In this document: positions 42,980 to 55,034 of the stretch, one piece after another | Layout of the letters: the number at the start of each line of letters is the position of its first letter | How positions within the stretch are numbered: the stretch's first letter is position 1 | Assembly (NCBI GenBank): GCA_021234155.1 | Contig: JAJEKV010000091.1 | Span: forward strand, 3,479,501-3,543,500 | DNA length: 64,000 nt | Origin: Isoetes taiwanensis | Taxonomy: Eukaryota > Streptophyta > Lycopodiopsida > Isoetales > Isoetaceae | Direction of reading: 5' to 3' | Program-made: the position numbers and the translations under genes | The notes under the pieces: generated by a model | What the model was told of the DNA's origin: nothing | What the model saw: only the letters and a program-made list of their open reading frames with translations | The model's database searches: none

Positions 42980-43604
42980 GAACCAAATGCAAAGTTTGGG
43001 TTTTCAAGATGGGTCCGTGATTGTTTCCTCTTTGATGCCTAGTCTGCTCAGATCGTACACCCATAGTCCTTTATTTACATCATTATCATCCTTTTGTAGA
43101 AATTTCCTGATTTCAGGGCAGTTTATGGATGCAAGGTCATCCATGTATCTGAATGTGAACTTGAGCTTTTGGATAATGTCATCTCTTCCTTGTATGGCCA
43201 GATTCTTGATAAAGTTAAGCTCATACCAAGCTAAATACAAGTTACACCAGCAGGGGCTACATGCGAACCCCATGGGAATGCCACTTATCTGTTTCCAAAA
43301 TCTTCCACCCATTTTAATGAAGCAATTGGTAAGCAGCCACTTATTCATATTACAGAATTTTTCCTTGCTCATGTAAGACCAACATTTACCTGTGGGATCC
43401 TGATTGAACCATTTGACTGTGAAGTCATCCATTGTGCCCTTCTTTAGCCATAACTTAAATCTTTTATTTTTGGACTGCATGTATTTCCAAGTAGCGCCAG
43501 CTAGCATATCCATGGTGTGGCATATGCCTTCATTTCCGTCCAACGGTATACTTTCATAACATTTGGTTATGTCAGCCACAAATAAATCTGTAATCTTAAG
43601 AGGC
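42980..43604 (-). pseudogene. rvt-like fragment, second copy
   Basis: Copy of 7135-7758. The palm is open from the 5' junction through YMDDL to SRLGIKEETI, where an indel (GTCCGTGATTG for GTCCAGATTG, about 43017) shifts the frame. The 5' junction with element B's RT is the same. Confidence 0.7.
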
Positions 43605-45260
43605 ATGAGTACACCTCTTTCCTCGCTACAAAGATATAAAGATTTCTTCTAAAAAGGCAAGGGATAGCAGTCCTTGATGGTGGCTTTGTTGAGGTCTCGA
43701 TAATCAATACTGATCCTTAAGGCACCACTTTTTCTCTACGTACAATGCAAGACACCCATTCGGATTAATGATCTCAATAATAACACCGTGCATCTAGCAT
43801 TTTATCCAACTCATCTTTAATCAGTCCATCAATGAAGCATTAATTCTTCTCGGTTTTTTGAAAAAGGTTTTACAACCTTCCTTAATCTTGATTTCAAATT
43901 GGCATACCTCAGCTTTAATTCCAGTAAGCTCAGAATAATCCCAAGCAAACACATCCTTCCTTTCTTCAAAGAACATTTGTATATTCTCCCTATTTTGGTA
44001 TTCAATTAGATCTCCAACAAACAGGGTTCTAGTTTTACCATTTTTTGTAATGGTAATCTCTTCAAGATCCTTTTCTTCTCGATGCATTAATGGTTAGAAT
44101 AGGACAAAGAGCTTTTACCTCACTAGCATCAAGGTCTTCCTCCTGAATAGCTCCCTCGCTTAGGTGTGCCATGAGAGTTTCCCCAGATAGGGTATCAGCT
44201 TCCACATTTTATTCTCTTGGTATGTGAGTAATCTCCCATGAAGCAAAACTCGAAAGCACTCCCATTACTTGGTTTTAAGAGCTCCATGTCTGCATTTTTG
44301 TTTGGTAATCTCCTGAAACTTGTCTACAAATTAATTGTGAGTCACCAAAATGTGAATGTTGGCAATATCCATAGCTTTGGCTTCCTCAAGACCTGCAATC
44401 AAAGCCTTATATTCTGCTACATTAGATGTAATTTGGGGAATATCCTCCCTACTTTAGCTAAAAGTTTATGAGAGGAATCTTTTAGAATAGCAAAGCAGAT
44501 GATGCAATATTTAGTTTTTTAGAAATACCTCCATCAAACCATAAGAATCTCGATGGCCCTTGTTTGCCGGGGAAGTGCACATTCCATGATGAGAGGGACT
44601 GTTTCATATTTCCTTGGTCTTGTATTTTGTATTCTCAGAAATCCCAAAGGTTCTTCAATTAGCATTTCCTTAATAAAATTTACCTCCTCACTTTGGAACC
44701 ATAGGAGCCATCTTGATTATAGATTGTAGCAAATCTGAGAGCCATTGGAGATGGTACATCTCCCTTGAGACCAAACTGGTCTAGCATCCACAATGGCTAA
44801 CCACCTCCTTCCTAAAAAGTAAATCATAGATATCAGACTCATCCCCTATGTCTTCAAAAAGCCACCACAATAAAGTTGGCAGCCACGCTATACCCTTTGT
44901 ATTAACCGGCACTTTAGTTACCACACCAATGGGAGTGATCTTAGCATTATAAAAGGATCTCAATAGTATAGAAGCTTTCTTGTCCACCTCGAAACCACAT
45001 TTCTTCATAATGTGATATGGCATAATATTTAGGGGAGATCCCCATCAAGTAAGACATTTGAGAAGGTATAACCTCCTAAAGTAGCTGAACATGTGAATGC
45101 ACCAGGGTCTTCTTCATTCTGTGCTAGAACAAGGTTAGTGGCAACAAGGTTAGAACAAGGTTAGTGGCAACACGTAGCATCAGTATGGCCAACCTCTTTG
45201 CAAAAAGAACAAACAGAACATTCTTTTCCAAAGTGGCCTTTTCTATTACATTTGGGGCAC
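43605..45260 (-). pseudogene. Element B copy, RT to zinc knuckle, cut at 45260
   Basis: Copy of 7759-9420: partial RT, RNase H, protease and the second and third zinc knuckles, with many small frame breaks. It stops within the second knuckle codons (after GGGGCAC) and is joined to the middle of a family-1 LTR. Gag and LTR are missing. Confidence 0.8.
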
Positions 45261-46499
45261 AAATCATAACAACAGATAAGGATGCTTCATGGTCTCAAGT
45301 ACAAGAAAATAATCATCAAAAGTCATAAGGTAATTTCTGAAAGTAATGTCAACTAAATCTTGTAGATCCAGTTGAGGAGAGCTCAAGAACTTCAAGGATC
45401 GTCCCGTATCTTGCTCAAAGAATGATCAATGTATGATCTGAATACTTCCGGCCTTCAAAAATGTCGTGATTGTGGTTCCTCTCAGATATAGTTTCAATTG
45501 CGGTTCCAAAGGATTTTAGGTAATAAATTTAGGCTTAATTTGTTGCTTAGATTCCGGAATTCAAAGATAGAGTGATTTCAGCAAGGATGGAGCGCGGGAA
45601 GGCGTGATTCGAGCCATTCTTCTATTTTTAGGGTTCTTCAGCTGTATTTCTGAGGATTTCGCGCGATATGGTTCCGTATTTTTAAAGGAATATGCCCGAA
45701 TATGTCAGATTTGGCCATTTTTAAAAGCTTGGCCAATGGTTTGGAGGTTTTTACCCATAGAATATTAGAAGAGATCATAGCCCATTGACCATAGAGAAGA
45801 ATGTCTACACATGTAGAAGAATAAGGAATCTTTGGGGCATCTTTGGACAAAGTCAGGAATATGCCACTATGAATGTGATGACACAAGAATGGAAGCAAAA
45901 TAAATCATGAAGGAACATTCGAGGAGGGGCAAGGGAAATAATAGGGAATGGCATTTTTGGAATTTATAGCAAAACAAGCATGGCAAAAGAGTGAACAATG
46001 GGTAGGAAAACAATATTGAGCCAAGGGTGCAAAAATGGGGGGTAGTGGGGTAAATGTTTATGACAAGAAAAAGCAATTTTTGAAGGCAATGGTGTAAAGT
46101 GGTCAAGAAGAGTAAATGGGGGAAATGTCATGGGGTAGTTGGCAAATAAGTTGTGGATATGAAAAAAAGGCTAGGCAAGGTGGATGACAAGGATGGAACC
46201 ATATACAAAGGAGTCTTCCAAACTTTCAACTTCCAAACTTCAAATAATATCTTCCAAACTTCATAACCCGGAATCTTCTAGAGCATATTCTCGACTTCGA
46301 AGATTTAACTTCAAATAAAGTACCTCTTGTGAAGTTTGAACCTTGAGCACCTTTTGACTTGAAGCATGAACATCTTTTGACCTCCATAACAATGTTGAAT
46401 GACAAGAATCTTCCAAGCTTTGACCTAGTCTTCTAAAATGAGTTGACCTAGTTTGAATAAATAGATCTCCATTAGCATGTTGCCCTTTGGGGCAAATGA
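45261..46499 (-). repeat. Partial family-1 LTR
   Basis: Matches 5903-7134, that is, the U3 side and part of R of the LTR, without the U5 end. The right edge reads GGGGCAAATGAGAACC where the other copies have the hairpin end followed by GAACC. No element interior is attached to it on the left. Confidence 0.85.
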
Positions 46500-47122
46500 G
46501 AACCAAATGCAAAGTTTGGGTTTTCAAGATGGGTCCAGATTGTTTCCTCTTTGATGCCTAGTCTGCTCGGATCATCGTACACCCATAGTCCTTTATTTAC
46601 ATCATTATCATCCTTTTGTAGAAATTTCCTGATTTGGTGGCTTTATGGATGCAAGGTCATCCATGTATCCGAATGTGAACTTGAGCTTTTTGGATAATGT
46701 CATCTCTTCCTTGTATGGCCAGATTCTTGATAAAGTTAAGCTCATACCAAGCTAAATACAAGTTACACCAGCAGGGGGCTACATGCTAACCCCATGGGAA
46801 TGCCACTTATCTGTTTCCAAAATCTTCCACCCATTTTAATGAAGCAATTGGTAAGCAGCCACTTATTCATATTACAGAATTTTTCCTTGCTCATGTAAGA
46901 CCAACATTTACCTGTGGGATCCTGATTGAACCATTTGACTGTGAAGTCATCCATTGTGCCCTTCTTTAGCCATAACTTAAATCTTTTTATTTTGACCGCA
47001 TGTATTTCCAAGTAGCGCCAGCTAGCATATCCATGGTGTGGCATATGCCTTCATTTCCGTCCAACGGTATACTTTCATAACATTTGGTTATGTCAGCCAC
47101 AAATAAATCTGTAATCTTAAGA
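46500..47122 (-). pseudogene. rvt-like fragment, third copy
   Basis: Third copy of 7135-7758 with the same target-site base string on the LTR side and the same junction to element B. Frames are broken near 46570, 46640, 46690 and 46990. The piece with GIPMG and the segment before it is open (46763-47044). Confidence 0.7.
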
Positions 47123-48660
47123 GGCATGAGTACACCTCTTTCCCTGCTACAGCATATAAGATTTCTTCTAAAAAAGGCAAGGGATAGCAGTCCTTGATGG
47201 TGGCTTTGTTGAGGTCTCGATAATCAATACAGATCCTTAAGGCACCACTTTTTTTTCTCTACAGTACAATGCAAGACACCCATTCGGATTAATGATCTCA
47301 ATAATAACACCGTGATCTAGCATTTTATCCAACTCATCTTTAATCAGGTCCATCAATGAAGCATTAATTCTTCTCGCTTTTTGAAAAACAGGTTTACAAC
47401 CTTCCTTAATCTTGATTTCAAATTGGCATACCTCAGCTTTAATTCCAAAGAAGCTCGAATAATCCCAAGCAAACACATCCTTCCTTTCTTCAAAGAACAT
47501 TTGTATATTCTCCCTATTTTGGTATTCAATTAGATCTCCAACAAACAGGGTTCTAGTTTTACCATTTTTTGTAATGGTAATCTCTTCAGTATCCTTTTCT
47601 TCTGATGCATTAATGGTTAGAATAGGACAAAGAGCTTTTACCTCACTAGCATCAAGGTCTTCCTCCCTGAATAGCTCCCTCGCTTAGGTGTGCCATGAGA
47701 GTTTCCCCTGCATAGGGTATCAGCTTCCACATTTTATTCTCTTGGTATGTGAGTAATCTCCCATGAAGCAAAACTCAAAGCACTCCCATTACTTGGTTTT
47801 TAAGAGCTCCATGTCTGCATTTTTTGTTTGGTAATCTCCTGAAACTTGTCTACAAATTAATTGTGAGTCACCAAAAATGTGAATGTTGGCAATATCCATA
47901 GCTTTGGCTTCCTGAAGACCTGCAATCAAAGCCTTATATTCTGCTACATTAGATGTAATTTGGGGGAATATCCTCCCTACTTTAGCTAAAAGTTTATGAG
48001 AGGAATCTTTTAGAATAGCAGCAGATGATGCAATATTTAGTTTTTTAGAAATACCTCCATCAAACCATAAGAATCCTGATGGCCCTTGTTTGCTGGGAAG
48101 TGCACATTCCATGATGAGAGGGACTGTTTCATATTTCCTTGGTCTTGTATTTTGTATTCTGTAAAATCCCAAAGGTTCTTCAATTAGCATTTCCTTAATA
48201 AAATTTACCTCCTCACTGGAACCATAGGAGCCATCTTGATTATAGATTGTAGCAGCCTCGAGAGCCATTGGAGATGGTACATCTCCCTTGAGACCAAACC
48301 GGTCTAGCATCCACAATGGCTAACCACCTCCTTCCTAAAAGTAAATCATAGATATCAGACTCATCCCTATGTCTTCAAAAAGCCACCACAATAAAGTTGG
48401 CAGCCACAGCTTATACCCTCTGATTAATCCCACTTTAGTTACCACACCAATGGGAGTGATCTTAGCATTATAAAAGGATCTCAATAGTATAGAAGCTTTC
48501 TTGTCCACCTCGAAACCACATTTCTTCATAATGTGATATGGCATAATATTTAGGGGAGATCCCCCATCAAGTAAGACATTTGAGAAGGTATAACCTCCTA
48601 AAGTAGCTGAACATGTGAATGCACCAGGGTCTTCTTCATTCTGTGCTAGAACAAGGTTAG
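47123..48660 (-). pseudogene. Protease-RNase H-RT part of B, second copy
   Basis: Same domains as at 7759-9310. The longest open piece (47789-48316) spans the protease end and RNase H (WFDGG, NVAEYKAL, FGDSQL). The in-frame TAA after IPRE is shared with the first copy. The other breaks are small indels at CTG/CAG sites. Confidence 0.8.
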
Positions 48661-49748
48661 TGGCAACAAGGTTAGAACAAGGTTAGTGGCAACACGTAGC
48701 ATCAGTATGGCCAACCTCTTTGCAAAAGAACAAATGTAACATTCTTTTCCAAAGTGGCCTTTTCTATTACATTTGGGGCACACTTGCCAATAGCAAATTT
48801 CTGATGGGTGAGAATTCCTATTGCAATGAATACATTCAGGGTAAGTTTTACCTGTCCTTGCAGCCTTGAGTTCAACCAATTGTTTAGTTATTTCTGCTAG
48901 AGCTTCAGTAACCTTAGATAGATCTGACTTCACCTCTGCAACCTGAGAACTTGCTTCCTCATCTTTAGATTTCTTCTTTTCTTTCTGTATGGCATAAAAA
49001 CCGGAATAGAAGGGTGGTGATCATAATGTGCATCAGTAGCATCAGGGTAAAACGGGTCATGATTATGGTGAGGAGCATAGTGCTTGTCAGGCAAAGTAGA
49101 GAGCATCTGAGTTAGATCAGTGGTTTTGGCAAAGACTTTGTATATAGAATCAAACCCTTCAGCAGCTTGGATCTTGAGCAACTTCCTTTGGATATCTGGT
49201 CTTCTTTCCAGACCATTAATAAAAGCAGTAACTAAAAACAGAGTTGGGATGGTGACTTGTGCTCTTTGACACCTGCTCATAAATGTACTAAACCTTTCCT
49301 TGTACTGATTCACACTCTCTCCTGCATGTATAGAGAAACCTTGCAGTTCATTAACCAAATCTTTTGGAGCAGCTAACTTACCAAATCTATCCAGAAACTT
49401 CTTGACAAGTTCACCCCATGAAGTGGTACCCATTAACTTTTCATAAGTTAACCAAGCACCAGCTTCACTTTCTTCTTTGAAACATTTTTCTAACTCGAGA
49501 GCTTGCAGCCCTTCTTGAAGCCATAATCCCCGTAAATAATCCTCAAATATTCTCAAGAAGTTGTTAGCACTCATACTGGAGTCAAAAGTAGGCAAAGGAA
49601 CAGGGACATTCAACTCAAATTGGTACGGCATGTTTTGAAGCAGGCTAGTTGAAAAACTTGAATTCAATGGCCTTTCTCTGCAATGATCTGATGCATCAAT
49701 ATCTTCTAATGGCTCTTGTTCTGCTGGAAATTTTTGTTTTGGAGCCAT
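48661..49748 (-). pseudogene. Gag of B, second copy
   Basis: From ATG 49748. Capsid region readable to about 49000, where AAAAACCGG replaces AAACTGG and shifts the frame. Three zinc knuckles are readable in the next piece, though the third reads CYICSFAKR after an indel near 48725. Local frame slips also occur at 49490-49530. Confidence 0.8.
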
Positions 49749-49789
49749 GAGTTCTGAAATCCAGGAAGGTCTCGATAGAACCTCCAAGA

Positions 49790-51197
49790 TGTTGACCCCA
49801 ACCCGCTAGAGAGTCAAACACAAAAAGCCAACTTGAGTTTTCACTCAAGTTGGGGTTAGAACCTCCAGATCACTTAAGGTGATCAATCTACACAAGAATT
49901 TCTCAAAGAAAAAGCTCAGTTACAGAGTTCTCATACCTTTCCCAATTCTGGAATATGGACCTCTTAATCAAATCGATGCAGATCTCATAGGCAGATTGAT
50001 TTTCAAGGTCAGATGACTGTGACTTGTTCAGAAAAGTTGTAGGCAAGCAAGGGTGAAAATCTTGACCAAGTCTGAGTTTTAATTTGTAAGATATTCGGTC
50101 TCAAAGTTGGGTCAAATTTTGGTCAATATCGAGTCAAAACTACAAACAGAGCCCAGTTTTATAACTTGAGTTGTAGGTTAAGTTTTGAAGAAATTCCAAA
50201 ACTAAGATGCAATATAGATCTCAAAGGTAAGGGCATGATGTCAAATCATAATTTGAATCACTAAAACTATTTTTTTTTTTTTTTTTTTGTGAATATCGGG
50301 CCTAAATTTGTATCGCATTGCATGCAAAAATGGTAACTTGAGTTTGGAATGGGATTATTTCGAAATTTTTGTGCACACAGTGCAAATAAGATGGGAGAGG
50401 AAGTGCGATGGTCATATGCAGGAAAAAAATGAAGGAATTCTTCAATTGTAGAAAATGTTTGTGATGCAAAAATACTAAAGGATCATGATGAAATAACTTT
50501 TTGAATATTTGGCGCCAATTTTCATTGATATGAGGGTAATACAAGGTAAATAAGAGTCTTAGAAACGTAGATCAATCATCAAAATAGCTTAGAAGGTCAA
50601 TAAATAATATCAAATCAAGAATATCAGTCCAATTTTCGGATCGGTATGGAACACTCGATACTTCATGAATGTCTTCGATCATGCTCAACATGTATCAATG
50701 TCGACGCTTGATGCGTCTGGGCCTTCAAAAACTCATGTCATTGTTTTCCCGGTATATAGATTTAGATTTAATGATTCCGGCATCTTAGGGCTTGATTATA
50801 GGCTTAATGGGATGCTGATGAGCGGGAATCCAAGAATAGGTAAATTTTCTAGTTTAAGATCCCACTTCCGGCGTGATTCGAGCAAGTTTCTAAGTTTAGG
50901 GTTCTTCACTGTATTTTTCCAGAGTTTGCGCAATACGGTGGCCATATTTTTGGAAGTATAAATCAAGAATATGCGGTATTCAGCCATTTAGAAAAGCTAG
51001 GCCATGGTTTCAAAAGGTGCCTTATAAAATAGTTAGGTAATTTGATCATTTGAGGAGATGGCAACCCTAATTTTTGGGGAATATGCTAGGTCTAGATACC
51101 ATGCATTGGGATATTCCATGGGTAACATGAATATTTAAGGCACAATGGTGGGCAAAGAAAAATGGTCATAAAATTCCAAAAAGAAATGGACTAGGGG
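49790..51197 (-). repeat. 5' LTR of B, second copy (family 2), interrupted
   Basis: Copy of 10423-11841, cut at the same base by element C'. A run of about 20 T at 50270-50288 stands where the first copy has TTTTTTTGGCACTG, and looks like a consensus error. Confidence 0.8.
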
Positions 51198-53325
51198 TGG
51201 AACACCTACTTGCTTCATCATCCACTAGTTCAAAAGTGACTTGACTTGGGCATAATCTTGCTCATGAAGTCAACATCCCATGCAATTTGAGCAAAGAAAA
51301 AAGTTTACAAAAATTCCTAAGGGAAGTGCTCAAATTTCGAATGTGCCCAAAGAGGTACTTAAAAGTTGCATCATGAAATCTTTGGCTTCTAAAATGAACA
51401 CTTGATGTGCCAAGTCACTTCACACCTCACTTCACACGCCAAGTCATCACACCCATCTTCATTCTAGCCATTTCATGTCAAACTCTCACTTTCAAATCAA
51501 AATTCATATCAAAGTTAAAATAGCATCATTGTTGCCACATCACCATTGACACCTCATCACTCACACATATCATCTCCATATCATTCAAAATTTTTGACTA
51601 GAAAGAATTTTCAAATTCAAGATGGCTAACACGCCATCATTTCTATTTGCCACATCATACCACCTAGCCTTGTCATCATTTCCAAATCCCACTTCATCCA
51701 CTCCTTAGCTCATTATTTGCCAAAATCCAAAGAGCTCCTTTGTGAGAAGAGATTCTAGAATCTTATAGGGTATGAAAAAAGATTCCCCTAGGAAAAAAGA
51801 ATTTTGAAAAAAGGCTTTGTTTTGGGCATTATATGTGCTTCCTAGGGAATCGTGCCATAGGGTTTAGGGGTGCAAAAATTTTCCTATCTATCCCCAAGCC
51901 TAATTTCTTTTCCAGCCAATCTCCCCATGCCGCGGGAACATCCCAGGCGCAGGGGGGCTGGAGGTACCGGATCCCACGGGATATTGCACGCAATAATCAG
52001 AAATATTGAATTTTCTTCTCGTTATACCGCGGGCCGCCAAGTCCATTTAAGCTCGTGGATATTTCTGTCCGAACCCGTATGAACCCTAAATTTGGAAAAC
52101 GCCAAGATCCGGGTTAATTCGCCCAACAAACTAATAAATCATGACCTAAACCGCCAATCACCATGTTTAATGCCAAGAATGATAATTATGAGCTAAAAGA
52201 CAGGAGGATTGAGGGGGGTATGATCAAGATCCCAACGGAAATGAGCATTTACAAAAGGGGTTTTTTAAGTACGTAAGAAAATCGAGGGCTTTGAGGCAAA
52301 GAAGCGATTTCTGGCTTTGAAGAAGGACCGGCTTGATGATCCTGAGCTTGATTCTGACCTCCAATGTTTACCTATGATCTAGATTATTGACTCAATTTTC
52401 TGGATTTGTTGAATGTGTACCTATTTGATCCTGTGCCCAAGACCACGAGCTTGGGATATTACTTTGTATCTTTTGAGTGTTTGATTAAATTGAAAATCCG
52501 ACCTTTGTAGCAATCTGTTTGAGTTGCATTGAAACTCTTTTTCAAAAGCAAACAATTGTTAGAGGCTAGGCGTCTTGTGCCTGTACAGACTGTTAGATAT
52601 GTGTGGTCTGCCTATGTAGCAACTCATTAGAGAGTATAAAAGCCAAATTCCTGTCAAAGCAAATTTACAATACCAATTCAAGCCAACATTTTTAGATCCA
52701 ATGGTATTGCACAACAGGCATGGTGCATAGGAGAGCAATTGTTTGAGCATCAATCTTGCCAAACTAAATATGTTGAACAAGGCAATGCTAGACACGCGTG
52801 CAATCCTTCATTAGAAAATATTTTCTTTCAAGATTATTCATTTCTCATAGTCTTAGGTAAAGAATTGTCAAAAAAAGAAAAATAGGTTCCTCTTTGTCAA
52901 AAAAAAAACTTGGCCCAAGTTGTGCATACAAATTTGAGCAAAATAGAGTTGGTAGCTCAAAAAAAATTCCTTGCCAATATCGAAGTTTCAAATTCTAGCT
53001 TTCTACGCCGGGATATTGACCAAAAATTGACCGGGTCGTTGATCTAATTTTGGCCTATCTAACCTATTCAGCACCTCATTGAGTTTTTGCAAATTGTTGG
53101 TGTCAAGTGTTAAGCATCTTGAGGAGAGATATCCATATCCATAGCTTGATAGATCATATTCTCGCAGGTACTTAGTGAAGCCGACTTTTTTTTTTTCAGG
53201 AAACATACTCATAGTGACCTTTTGTGCACTTTTTTGGAATCTTTGCACTCGTGAGTGGTTGCCTCAAGCAACCCGGAGGTTCTAAACCACCGAGGTTGAA
53301 GGTTTTGCCAGGAACACCTTCAACA
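51198..53325 (+). repeat. 5' LTR of C' (family 3)
   Basis: Copy of 11842-13965 with TATAAAAG near 52636. It carries a G at 52572 where both LTRs of C have A (13216 and equivalent); the 3' LTR of C' also has G. Confidence 0.85.
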
Positions 53326-53367
53326 TTTTGGAGGTTCTACCGAGATATCTTCCTGGAATCTGAACTC

Positions 53368-54408
53368 ATGGCACCCAGAAGCACAGGATAATCATGAAGC
53401 TACTGCAACACCTACTGTCACTATACAAGCAACTGCAGGTATGCCTTATCAATACTTTGAGCTAAATGTGCCTACTCCAGGTCCCTCGCTTTTTATCCAA
53501 GCATGAATGCCAACAATTTCCTCAAGACTTTTGAAGAATACTATCAAGAATATGGTCACAAAAAGGGCTGTAAGTTCTCTGAGTTTAAAAAATGTTTCAA
53601 GAATGATGAAGTCAGGGCTTGGTTAGAGTATGTTGTAAGTTTAGGCACCAATTCTTGGAAGAACTGGTAAAAAAGTTTTTAGCAAGGTTTGGAAGAGTCT
53701 TGGACCCCCAAGATTTAATATTTGAGTTGCAAACTTTTCAAGATCAAACATGGTGAGAGTGTGCACCAGTATGTTGAAAGATTCAATCACTATCTTGTCA
53801 AATGCCAAATCAATCATGTTCCTAACCATACCTTGCATCTAGTGGCTTCTTTTATCAGGGTATTAAGCAGCAGACCGAGGATACACAGAAAGCTTTTGAA
53901 GATCCAAAAACAAGAGGGATTTGATACAATACACAAGGCTTTCACCAAGGCTACTGAAATTGCAGATATGATATCTTACTTACCAGATGACATGCACTCA
54001 CCAAGTGATCCTTTTTTTCCAGATTATGAGCAAGAGTATATGGGAGCAGCACCTGTACCTGTCTATGCTATCCAAAAAGAAAAGAAAAAGGCTAAGATGG
54101 AAGATGATGAGGCTCCTGCAGCAGATGTAAGAGCAGAGATTGCCAAAGTATCTGAGGCACTGGTTGAGGTAACCAAACAACTGCAAGAGCTGAAAAGCTC
54201 AAAATTTGAGAAGAAAACTTACCCTCCATGTGTGCATTGCTTTAGAGACACTCATTCTTCTGATTATTGCTGGTATAGGCCATGCACTAAGTGTGGAAAA
54301 AGAGGTCATTTTGGTAAAGAATGCCCTGTGTGTGAATTTTGTAAGTTCAAGAGTTGGCCTCATTACATCTGGAAACCCCTACATCTTCATAAATTCCCAA
54401 GCTGCTGA
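53368..54408 (+). pseudogene. Gag of C', broken
   Basis: The same early TAA and frame shift as in C, plus two more frame breaks (about 53480, and 53740 at TTTTCAAGATC versus TTTTCGCATC). From 53745 to 54408 it is open and contains the capsid end, coiled-coil stretch and two knuckles. The third knuckle is cut as in C. Confidence 0.85.
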
Positions 54409-55034
54409 CATACCACCATCCTGCAGCTTTTCATAGCTAAAGAGTTTTATTTTCCATGCAGGTTCATCTGAAAGGAACATCATTCATATATACATTCATA
54501 ATGCCAAATCTGTCACTTTCAAATCCATATGCAGGTCATTGAGTTGCCAACCATATTCTCACATTGGCAATCGGCCGGAGCTATGTCAAGTACAAACAGC
54601 TTAGTCAAAGGGGCTGGTAGACCAGCCTTCTCTTTAGTTTGGCATAATGTTTGCCATGCCATGGCAAAGATGGAAGAGCCAAGCACGTGTTTGCACTAAT
54701 CCTCTCAGCGATTTGGTTTGCAAGACAATAGGGAAATGCTTCACTAGGATACATCAAAGTTTGAAGAGCAAAGGAAGGACAATTGACTCAAGTCACTCAA
54801 GAGATACAAAAGGTCAAACAAGCAAAGGAAGTGAAGGGAAGAGGAGAAAGAAGACCCTTGAAGAACATTCCATGGTATGTAGCTATTTGTGATCTTGGCA
54901 TCTTTGGCATTTTGATTTCCTTCCTCATTTACTCCACCATCCCAAGATACCATTGAACTTTGACCCTTGCTCATACACCTCCCAAAGTCAAGCTTGACCT
55001 TGAAGATTCTTTTTCTAGTCAAAATACACTTTCA

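Larger units (their letters stand above)
47123..51197 (-). mobile_element. Element B, second full-length truncated copy
   Basis: Copy of 7759-11841 with partial RT, RNase H, protease, gag, primer binding site (49770-49786) and a family-2 5' LTR cut by element C'. The junctions at both ends are the same as in the first copy. Confidence 0.85.
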
